Assembly (NCBI GenBank): GCA_015478945.1
Contig: JABUQX010086785.1
Location: 12,501 to 28,570, forward strand
Length of the DNA: 16,070 nt
Direction of reading: 5' to 3'
Source: Trachelipus rathkii
Lineage: Eukaryota > Arthropoda > Malacostraca > Isopoda > Trachelipodidae
Shown: one piece after another, positions 8,801 to 16,070 of the stretch
Numbering within the stretch: position 1 is the stretch's first letter
Layout: every line of letters starts with the position of its first letter
The notes under the pieces: generated by a model
Seen by the model: only the letters and a program-made list of their open reading frames with translations
The model's database searches: none
What the model was told of the DNA's origin: nothing
Position numbers and translations under genes: made by a program

Positions 8801-8963
8801 AAAAACCAAACATTAACCAATGTAATTCAAGCTAGACTCACTAGCGCCTCACCATCTTCCCACTAACTTCCGTAGTTTCGACTCCCGATTTTGTTTTCTC
8901 ATTACAGTAACGAACCCGAGTCATTTAATTGCAAGTTCAGCGTTTTTCCACTGAGCTAAAATT
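8801..8963 (-). mobile_element. tRNA-derived SINE-like unit (minus strand)
   Basis: On the minus strand, TAGCTCAGTGG (8948-8958) matches an A box and GGGTTCGTTAC (8907-8917) is close to a B box (consensus GGTTCGANNCC), at tRNA-like spacing. Between them the loop CTTGCAA puts TGC (8931-8933) in the anticodon position, as in a tRNA-Ala, but the anticodon stem pairs poorly. The downstream body runs toward 8800. A functional tRNA is unlikely. A degenerate tRNA pseudogene is the alternative. Confidence 0.5.
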
Positions 8964-9042
8964 ACAGACGTAATTATGGCAGCATTTTAGCAGCATTGCT
9001 ATAAATTAACAGACGTAATTATGGCAGCATTTTAGCAGCATT
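8964..9042. repeat. 45-bp-period direct duplication
   Basis: ACAGACGTAATTATGGCAGC followed by ATTTTAGCAGCATT occurs at 8964-8997 and identically at 9009-9042, separated by a short AT spacer. It sits immediately upstream (minus-strand sense) of the tRNA-like head. Confidence 0.9.
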
Positions 9043-9099
9043 TCTATTATACATCGAAAATATTTGTTGAGTTTTGTGAATTTATTTATTTTTAATTAA

Positions 9100-9238
9100 T
9101 TATAAAAATATTAATAATATATATATATATATATAGTATTAATATATATGTATATATCGTATTTATATATACCTATATATATACTATATATATACTATAT
9201 ATACTATATGTATATATATATATATACATATATATACT
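9100..9238. repeat. (TA)n-rich tract left of the tRNA-Ala SINE
   Basis: Nearly pure A/T with long alternating TA and interruptions by TATACTA and TATGTA. It ends abruptly at CTGACGGCG, where the SINE begins. Confidence 0.88.
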
Positions 9239-9552
9239 GACGGCGCTTCCTAGCTCTGTGGTACGAGCACTCGCCTAGCAAGCTGACGGCCGCCAGTTTG
9301 AGCTCAGGCTTCGCGGCGAGAGAATGGAAGATATGTCCTCTATCTCCTCTAGCTTAGTCCCACTCACGACCTTAATGAGTAGCATATATGGTGCTGCTTT
9401 CACTCACAGATGGGATTTACAATCTCGGCATCCACCAATGAGCATGGCAAAGCCACCGGATTTAGCGTAAGGCCCTTACTTTCAAAGACCTTTCTCGAAG
9501 GGTACCCACGATAGACGAACAGTCCATTCCTAGTGGGTTGCTTCATTAATTA
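9239..9552 (+). mobile_element. tRNA-Ala-derived SINE
   Basis: The 5' head looks like a tRNA-Ala: A box TAGCTCTGTGGTACGAGC (9251-9268), anticodon loop CTAGCAA with AGC at 9277-9279, and a degenerate B box AGTTTGAGCTC (9295-9305, consensus GGTTCGANNCC) flanked by GCCAG and CAGGC that could form the T stem. A tRNA-unrelated body of about 230 bp follows, ending at TTCATTAATTAATT and a TA tract. A pol III promoter inside the head, an unrelated body and a simple-repeat tail are the standard SINE layout. It is GC-richer than everything around it. Whether it is still transcribed or mobile cannot be told; it would need a partner LINE. Confidence 0.75.
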
Positions 9553-9890
9553 ATTTATATATATATATATATAATCAGTATAGGTTATACTAATAATATA
9601 TACTATATATTTTAACTATATAGTAAATATATACCTATATCTATATTCTGGGTATATTGTATATATATACGCCTATATTATTATAGTATATATTAAAAAT
9701 TGAAATGAAAAATAATAATATTTAAAAGGGTACATATACTTATTAGTTCAATATTATAAATTATTTTTAATATGAATTTCTATTGTCATAAATGTCGCTA
9801 ATGTACTATATATAGTATATATTATATATTTATATACTAATAATATATATACTTATATCATATATTATGCTATACTGGGACTGAAAATAA
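9553..9890. repeat. AT-rich tract with TA microsatellite segments
   Basis: Interrupted TA repeats with a short mixed segment near 9690-9800 (AAATTGAAATGAAAAATAATA and surrounding) that shows no coding or RNA signal. Confidence 0.85.
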
Positions 9891-9913
9891 ATGCATGCTC
9901 GCATTGCAAATTG

Positions 9914-10246
9914 TACATAAACATTATTTCCCAGGTGGGTTTGAACGCCCTTACACCCTATGATGTTACAAACAAGGTTTTACACCTCCCACCACGATAG
10001 GCTAAAGCGAAATTTAACCATGATTAACTCGATCATTTCACCATCGGCTTCTCCTCCGGAAGACTCCAACGCCTACACTCGAGTGTAGGCGGGGGAGTCT
10101 TCCGGAGGATAACCGATGGTGGAATATCATCAATCCTTGCCCAGAAAAGTTTTAAGCCTATGTGGCTGGGAGGTAAAACCCTTGGTTTTAACATCATAGG
10201 GAATAACGGGTTCATATACCCACCTTGGGACATAATGTTTATATAT
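9914..10246. mobile_element. Near-palindromic MITE-like foldback element (about 333 bp)
   Basis: The whole segment is one inverted repeat centred between 10080 and 10081, with a perfect 20-base core GCCTACACTCGAGTGTAGGC (10071-10090). Outer ends pair as TACATAAACATTAT (9914-9927) with ATAATGTTTATATA (10233-10246). Internal pairs include CCTATGATGTTA with TAACATCATAGG, CCACCATCGG-type blocks, and CTCCGGAAGACTCC (10053-10066 / 10096-10109). It lies between TA tracts, which would suit a TA-targeting element, but a TA duplication cannot be proven in TA-rich DNA. No transposase is present. The open minus-strand stretch at 10033-10233 crosses the palindrome centre and is an artefact of the symmetry. 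Confidence 0.85.
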
Positions 10247-10376
10247 ATATTAACTTACTAAATATTATATATATAATTATAATATACTATACTAATACTT
10301 ATAATATATATGAATATAGTAATATATATAATATATACTATATATTATATATATACTATTAATATATATATGAGTT
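10247..10376. repeat. (TA)n-rich tract
   Basis: Imperfect TA repeats between the palindromic element and a short mixed-sequence segment. Confidence 0.88.
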
Positions 10377-10570
10377 CAAGTGTATAGAACCACCGCAAGG
10401 CCCACGGTACACTACGCCGGTTTACTCCCCGAGAGTAGTAAGTCTACAGTTTTCAGCAGGGCCAAGCTTCAAGGAATACGAGCCTTTACTTGCTGTCTAT
10501 CAGCGTAGCTGATAAGAACTGAAACACATGTTTCTTTAATGCAACTTAATTGACTATGTCATGTTAATCT
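10377..10570. other. Unassigned single-copy-looking segment with a hairpin
   Basis: A mixed-composition island with no reading frame I recognise. It holds a perfect 7-bp hairpin TATCAGC-GTA-GCTGATA (10498-10514). It could be the fragment of another SINE, but no convincing A and B boxes were found. Confidence 0.4.
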
Positions 10571-10710
10571 TTTTTATTCTTTTTTAATTTTATTTATTTA
10601 TTATTATTTATTATTATTAATTATTATTATTATTATTATTATTATTTTATTATTATTATTATTATTTATTATTATTATTATTATTATTAAATTATTCATT
10701 AACTATTATC

Positions 10711-10742
<32 letters not shown>

Positions 10743-10782
10743 ATTCATTTTATTTCATTATTATTAATTATTATTATTATTA
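10571..10782. repeat. (TTA)n microsatellite, left block
   Basis: Long runs of TTA/TAT trinucleotides with occasional TTTA and TTCA interruptions. The same repeat resumes at 10966 after the GC-richer island. Confidence 0.92.
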
Positions 10783-10965
10783 CGCTCGAAGATTCGATTC
10801 CCGAAGGGAATTGAATCGGAGACGATTCCTGATTCCTGTAAGGAATCGTTTTTTACACATTCAGGCTCCCACAACGACCTCGACTCTGACTCCGACTCCG
10901 CTCCCCTAGAAAATTTTTGCTCTGACTCCGCCCGCACCGACCGTCACCGTTTCAGTCTCTGAATT
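10783..10965. other. GC-richer island with two hairpins and GACTCC repeats
   Basis: Within the TTA microsatellite lies an island that begins CGCTCGAAGATTCG. Hairpin 1 pairs GATTCGATTCCC with GGGAATTGAATC (10791-10817, three-base loop, one wobble). Hairpin 2 pairs ACGATTCCT with AGGAATCGT (about 10822-10849). Then (GACTCC/GACTCT)n hexamers occur near 10880-10903 and again near 10921-10932. I recognise no gene. Confidence 0.6.
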
Positions 10966-11175
10966 TTATTTATTATCTATTTACTATCTATTATTAATTA
11001 TTATCTTATTATTATATATGTTATTTTAATTATTATTATTATGTATTATTATGTCATTATTATTATTATATTCTTATTATTATTCATTTATTATTATTAT
11101 TATATTCTATTCATTAATTATTATTCATTAACATTCTTATATATTATTACTTATTATTATTATTATTCATATCAT
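10966..11175. repeat. (TTA)n microsatellite, right block
   Basis: A continuation of the TTA/ATT trinucleotide repeat with interruptions, ending at ATCATTGAAATG. Confidence 0.9.
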
Positions 11176-11580
11176 TGAAATGATTTTTTAAGGCTCACGG
11201 CTGCCGCGCTTCAGCCTAGGCTCCAATATACTATTTAACAGGGGGTTTATGAGTTATGTATCTGGTTAAAATTTGGAGGGTGCGTCTAGATGGTGACATA
11301 TCCTTAGTTGTCATTCGAGGTTACGTCCCCTGGGGCCCCCGCAAAGGGACTCCACACCCCGTTAAAAAATCGAAGTTGTTCGTATAGGCTGAAATTTGGG
11401 TGAAGGCTTCAGAGTTGAATTATCCCTGAGAGCAGAAGCTTAGTTATGGATATTCTGAGAGTTCTGGCTGCGGCCGGTGCTTGGAGCGGTGCGGAGCCGT
11501 GTTAACTAAACACTTCGTTATAACAACAATATTGGTGTGTTTATATAGGTTATCGGGACCGTAGAGCTCTAATTTATTTG
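11176..11580. other. Mixed-composition segment, no gene recognised
   Basis: GC content rises here (for example CGTCCCCTGGGGCCCCC near 11324-11340 and GGCTGCGGCCGGTGC near 11467-11481). Short G/C blocks resemble those of the adjacent satellite, so this may be a decayed edge of that array. The open minus-strand stretch at 11444-11713 covers part of it and continues into the first satellite unit. Confidence 0.4.
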
Positions 11581-12320
11581 CATTATAAGTACCATCATAG
11601 GGTAGATTAATGTAATACGAGGGGGGATTGCCACCCAACATTAAATATTGACGTAGAAGAGACTGAAACTCAGTATACACTATCATATAAGGTTTATCAT
11701 CTAATGTTGCCAAGTGTTAAATTATGGTGAGGACCCCCAGGGGGGATGCTAGCCCCTTAAAAACACTTGAACTATTGCATAGGAGCGCATGAAACTCCGG
11801 TATAGCACCTATCATCATAAGGTATCCATTGCTAAACCAGTGTTAATTATGGTGAAGGACCCAAGGGGCGGATGCCTAGACCCGCTTAAAAACTTGATAT
11901 ATTCGACATAGAGCCGATGAGAACTCGGTATACCACCTAATAATATAAGTCATTCCATACGTTGTTAGACGCAGCATGAAAAATGAACCATGAGCACCAT
12001 GGGGGGATTCTGGACCCCTAACACGAATATTGAACATAGAACTATGTAACTCCTGTAATATACAACAGGTATGATACAGGTGCTCAATCATATATGAGGT
12101 TAAATAAGCCGTACACATTCCCAAAGGGGGCGTCTCGGACCCAAACCTGAAATTTGAACATAAGAACGATAGAACAACTGTCGAAATACCCGTCCAGTCA
12201 CGTAAGGTACTCACATCATATATGGCTTAAATAGCCATACACACAGCCTAAAGGAGGTCTCCGGGACCCCAAACCATCGTGAAATATTGGCATATCGAAA
12301 CCGCGAAACTTGGCTATAAC
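11581..12320. repeat. Diverged satellite, period about 119-136 bp, six units
   Basis: A G-run followed by GAT or a C-run recurs at 11621, 11740, 11865, 12001, 12126 and 12251 (spacings about 119, 125, 136, 125, 125). Each G-run is followed by AC-rich sequence with TTGAACAT- or TTGAT-like words and later a GAAACTC/GAACTCGGTATA word. The last two units share a long block (CATATATGAGGTTAAATAA / CATATATGGCTTAAATA). The units have drifted strongly. On the minus strand, successive units give related peptides (YTEFQSLL, PEFHALLC, YTEFSSALC), discussed as a finding. Confidence 0.75.
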
Positions 12321-12329
12321 ATCTTTCTA

Positions 12330-12600
12330 TGATCGTACTCCACGATACGAAAAGAAAAAAATTAAAAAAGAACGTTTTTAAATAAAAATCAAATTAAAAA
12401 AATTTCAAAATAAGTGGTGACATAAAAAATGGTTTTTAAAAATTCAAAAAAAATAAAAACATTTTTTATAAAAACTAAAACTTATCTTTAAAAATTCTAA
12501 ATTTTTTGCTTCAAAAAACTTAAAAAAAAAATAAGAACAAAAAACAAAAGTTACTACAACTATTTTATTCTTTTTAAGTATTATAACTTAAAAAATGTAC
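12330..12600. other. A-rich low-complexity stretch
   Basis: Dominated by A-runs and TTTAAAAATTC-like words (for example 12370-12400, 12433-12450, 12489-12505). No coding or RNA signal. Confidence 0.8.
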
Positions 12601-12980
12601 GTTTTTTATGTATATAAATCAACAGCCTCTAGAGCCTCCTAAGGCTCTTCACTGTAACACCTCTTTTTTTCTATCCTCTTTGTTTACTCAGCATTCTTAT
12701 TTTATTTTTCCGTTCCTATTCTCTCCTTTTTTTTGCTTATCCATTTCTTCTATTTTTTACAAATTTGTTTCTTCATTTCTACTTCATGGACTAGAAATCC
12801 TCTTATTTCTTTTCTCTTTGTTTCTTTTTATGTGTTCTTCTTCGCTCTTCTTTCTTCTCTTTTCTTTCATTTTCATTCTTTTTGTGGTTGATTGTGTTGA
12901 TATATTTTCTACTATCCACATCTATAAAAAATACAATAAATTTAATATATTTATTGTCACAATTTTAAATTAATTAAAAC
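12601..12980. other. Pyrimidine-rich low-complexity stretch
   Basis: The plus strand is T/C-rich from about 12650 to 12890. It keeps a 121-codon frame (12608-12973) open only because TTT, CTT and TCT codons abound; the product would be almost all Phe, Leu and Ser. A small imperfect palindrome AGCCTCTAGAGCCTCCTAAGGCTC (12624-12647) precedes it. No gene is called. Confidence 0.7.
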
Positions 12981-13640
12981 TAAACTACTTCTTACAAAAT
13001 GTTTTACACTCTATAATATTGAATATATATATATTATATAACATCCAACCCATCCATATACATAAGCATGCAACAATCTTGTAAAATAAAAAAATAAATC
13101 ATATAACAAAGTTCCCCTCAAAACTAATAACAACAACTATGCGACTGACCTACTACACATAAAACATCAACTTTAACCCCTTAATAAAAAATACAATGCT
13201 GTCACTCCATTTAAACAAAACTACAATATTTTAAACAACAGCTCCTACCATTTATAAGAATCACGCTCATATACCTCAAACAAAGAACAATCAACTGTAA
13301 CGAACCTAATTATTAATAAACATCATAGATCCTCTCCTATATATAATAAATACAAAGATAATAAAAAATATTTTCAATACCTCATAAAAAAAAAAAAATC
13401 GTATGTTTTTTTTTTGTTCCTTCACAATGCAGGCTCTGGAGCCTCCCCAGCCTCCCCACCCTCAGCAGCCTCACCACCATCATATGATCTATGTAGATTC
13501 ATGTCATATTTTGGTAATAACATAACACAAAACTTTCATTTATTTAGTGTTTTTTTTATGCTTTAAACAGTTTGTTTTTTACTAAATTTTACGCTTTTTC
13601 GATATAATGATAAACTTAAGCAAATTTGTGTTTTGTGTAC
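12981..13640. other. AT-rich, G-poor stretch without a recognised feature
   Basis: An A/C-rich sequence with a TA run (13024-13040), A- and T-homopolymers (13387-13414), and one GC-rich word block of GCCTCCCCA type (13431-13480) that resembles the AGCCTCC block near 12624-12642. No gene or RNA is seen. Confidence 0.6.
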
Positions 13641-15215
13641 ATCACCTACACCTGTAAACTCAGTAAATCAAACCACCTCTCCGTACTCACTGATATTTAC
13701 ATTAACATAGTAAATATCTAACAAAAATTTTATCATAACATGTCTGATTAGTTCTACTAGACCGAATGAATATATGCTACGTAAGCAAAGTTTTCACCAT
13801 CAATAAACAAGCAAAACATAGAGCTCACCTGAACTCACGAATATAACGTACACCACAAAGCCTAACACATCTTAACATGATAAATCAGTTTTACATCTAA
13901 CAACCTTCATGACTTACAACAGTAAGTAACTAACTTGAGATCACAGAACGTAACTCCCTTACATTTTAAACATATCACTTGATATTGTTTACATTAACAT
14001 TAGCTATGATTTAACAAAATTTTATCATATACCATATGTCGAAATATCAGAATACTGATCAAATGGATAAGTAAATGCTAACGTATACAAAGTCTTTCAC
14101 ATCAATGAAAGCAAATCATAGCATCACCTGAACCTACGAATAGTAAACGTCCACTCCACAAACTAACACGATCTTAACAACATGAATAAACAGTCCTAAC
14201 ATTACAAACTTCCAATACTTTGACAACAAGGTTAAAGTACTAACATTGAAGCGCAGAACGTAATCTACTTCACTTTTTCCATTTATATCACTGATATCTC
14301 TTACATTAAGCATAGTAACCCAATTTCAACAAAAAATTCTATCACAATCCTTGTGATCATACTGATCCCAAAGAATTATAATGCTAACCGTAACAACAGC
14401 TTTTCATCATCTAATAACAGAACATAGGATCATATGCAAACTACGCATATACATGTACACTCACAATCCTAACACATCTTAATACACGAATAGAAGCCAG
14501 TCCTCCATCTTTCTTTTGACTTACAACTGTAAAGTTATAAAAATTGTTAACCATACCGTAACTCTATTCACACTTTTTCCAAACATATCTCTAACCTATC
14601 GAATATTTATTTATTTGCACCAGAAAGAAAAACAGTTTCAACAAAAAATTTAGTCACAATTTTGTTTCCTGATAAAATGGATAAATTCCAGTTTGGTTTA
14701 CTATTATGTCTAGCTTGTCAACTCTATATTGTTATTACATCAAATAAAGCTAACATAATCATAACCTGATGTATCAATATAATGTATAATGTATCACATC
14801 AAATCCAACATACCTTATGGATGAATAAACACAATCGCTAACCATTAACAAAGTTCTTTACTTCAAACAAAGTTACTGTAATTGACCGTGCATACAAACT
14901 AATCTCATTCATACGTTTTCAAACCTATCTCTAACATATCTTACATTACTATTTTTCGTGATTAGACAGCTGTAATATTTCTAATCATCACCGCTACTAA
15001 TATATCATACTGGGATCAACGAATACTACATGCCAACGTACAAAGTTTTTGCTTTAAACAACGCTAACTATCATATCGTCTTAAGCCAAGAATGATCACT
15101 AACACACGAACAAACCTAACGCTTAAGCAAGAAAAACCTGCTAATATTAACAACAGTTTTCATACTATACATAACCGTAAAGTAACTAACAACGCACACA
15201 GAACGAATAGTACGA
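13641..15215. repeat. Satellite array, period about 292-338 bp, about five units
   Basis: Anchor words recur in register. AACAAAATTTTATCAT-like words occur at 13721, 14013, 14328 and 14639. CAGAACGTAA-like words occur at about 13944, 14249, 14551, 14883 and 15195. TAACACATCTTAACATGA-like words occur at about 13864, 14164, 14470 and 14808. Other shared words are CAAAGTTTTCACCATCAATAA and TTTTTCCAAACATATCACTG. The plus strand is G-poor throughout. Units differ by many indels and substitutions. No open frame runs through the array. Confidence 0.82.
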
Positions 15216-15700
15216 AGCTGATGAGGTAAATATTCATTTAACCAACGATATAGCGATGTGTTTGTTTATTCTTATTTTATAATTTCAAATTCTTTAAACC
15301 TCTAGTGCTTTAAAGAGATACCCGTGAGGTATTTATTATTTTTTCCTTCGTCTAAAACCTTAATTATCCGTTAAAAACCTTTATTTACTCTTAATTCCAT
15401 TTCTTAAAACATTTTTTGTTTTTAAAAACTTTTGTCTATTTTTAACCTTATTTACTAAAAACTTTATATCTTTCCAAAAAGACTCAGAGACAGTTGCAGA
15501 TAAAAACTTTCACAACCTATCTTGTTTTGACTAAATTGTTACCCTTTTCATATTTATAACGTAAATAATTGCTGTTTTCTAACATACCCTAAAAACGGTA
15601 AATCACTGAATCAGTAAATCAAACCACCCTACCTCCCCCCTACCCAGCCCTCCAAACCCTGATCTATTGGGGTAATTGCATCAAGTTGATACTATCTTGA
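15216..15700. other. AT-rich spacer interrupting the 300-bp satellite
   Basis: A T-rich stretch with recurrent TTAAAAACCTTTATTTAC-like words (about 15370-15470), then a C-rich patch at 15625-15655. The 18-mer TCAGTAAATCAAACCACC at 15611-15628 is shared with 13660-13677 at the left edge of the satellite array, so satellite-linked sequence resumes there. Confidence 0.6.
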
Positions 15701-15965
15701 ATCTAGTTGCTCCAGCGTCATTCATTTCGAGTATCACTTTTGGATAAACATAGCATAATAATACTCGTTCTCTTTTATACGCGTACACCCCCTCGAATGA
15801 ATGCTGACTATACACAAAGTTTTCACATCAATAAAGACTAACATGTACTATAACTGCATGTAGAGAATATAAATTGTTAGAACATGAACCGTAAACTACC
15901 TTAAAACCACGAATAAACAACTAACATTTATTTACAACAGAACATAAATTAAGATATAAAATATA
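15701..15965. repeat. Further partial unit of the 300-bp satellite
   Basis: The words CGAATGAATGCTGACTATAC, ACAAAGTTTTCACATCAATAAA and ACGAATAAACAACTAACATT align in order with the satellite units at 13641-15215. The unit decays after about 15960 into T-rich sequence. Confidence 0.7.
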
Positions 15966-16070
15966 GGAAAACTAGGCAAAACATATAGAAAGGTACCTTT
16001 TAATCTTTTTTTTCTTTGTGTTTGTAAAAACATTTATTTATTTTTAACGTTTATTCTCTTTAAACTCTTT

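Noticed and set aside
8900..8963. A functional tRNA-Ala gene on the minus strand
   Set aside because: The A and B boxes are recognisable, but the anticodon stem pairs poorly and an acceptor stem could not be formed convincingly.
9239..9320. A functional tRNA-Ala(AGC) gene
   Set aside because: The anticodon and T stems have mismatches, the B box is degenerate and a long unrelated body follows, so a SINE head is the better reading.
10033..10233. Minus-strand frame of 66 codons
   Set aside because: It crosses the centre of the 333-bp palindrome and results from its symmetry. No protein similarity was recognised.
11876..12214. Minus-strand frame of 112 codons as a standalone gene
   Set aside because: It spans two to three satellite units, and its repetition mirrors the DNA repeat. 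It is treated as a finding about the satellite, not as a gene.
12608..12973. Open frame of 121 codons starting with ATG, apparently a Phe/Leu/Ser-rich membrane protein
   Set aside because: It lies in T/C-rich low-complexity DNA where such frames stay open by composition. It has no recognisable domain and its neighbours are repeats.
13641..15965. Possible CRISPR array because of regularly spaced repeats
   Set aside because: The repeated unit is about 300 bp with conservation spread over the whole unit. There are no short identical repeats with unique spacers, and the context is eukaryotic.

Overview
The window looks like repeat-dense, AT-rich intergenic DNA from an animal nucleus, most likely an invertebrate (an arthropod such as a crustacean would fit, but nothing here fixes the taxon). 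The evidence is the absence of any long intact reading frame, three decayed copies of an APE-type non-LTR retrotransposon of Jockey/CR1-like character, tRNA-derived SINE-like units, foldback elements, long (TA)n and (TTA)n tracts and two satellite arrays. I found no functional protein-coding gene, no operon and no CRISPR array. The many frameshifts, and the ragged TA tracts, could be real decay or partly consensus error in a long-read assembly.

Layout, left to right. Positions 1-2118: LINE copy A on the plus strand, from the end of its endonuclease to its C-terminal region, with the catalytic RT palm deleted. Positions 2119-2590: imperfect TA repeats. Positions 2600-5610: LINE copy B on the minus strand, the most complete copy (endonuclease, RT with palm, C-terminal region). 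Positions 5625-6604 and 7891-8550: LINE copy C on the plus strand, split by a 1.29 kb foldback element at 6605-7890 that sits where the RT palm should be. Copies B and C are head to head, so 2614-8550 is a large diverged inverted repeat. Positions 8551-9545: a minus-strand tRNA-derived SINE-like unit, a 45-bp duplication, TA repeats, then a plus-strand tRNA-Ala-derived SINE. Positions 9553-11175: TA tracts, a 333-bp near-palindromic MITE-like element at 9914-10246, TTA tracts and a GC-richer island at 10783-10965. Positions 11581-12320: six diverged units of a roughly 125-bp satellite. Positions 12330-13640: A-rich, then pyrimidine-rich, then AT-rich filler. Positions 13640-15960: a roughly 300-bp satellite, interrupted at about 15216-15700.

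Nothing works together as a pathway. The three LINE copies are relatives of one family and the other units are probably separate insertions or local amplifications. The coding strand of the LINE family is A/C-rich and G-poor, so base composition flips at about 2600 and again at about 5600, which independently supports the orientation calls. The strongest structural observations are the head-to-head LINE pair with a foldback replacing its catalytic domain, the 69-bp in-frame duplication in one arm of that foldback, and the satellite at 11581-12320 whose units translate to similar peptides on the minus strand. I do not see an undescribed functional system that the sequence can support.
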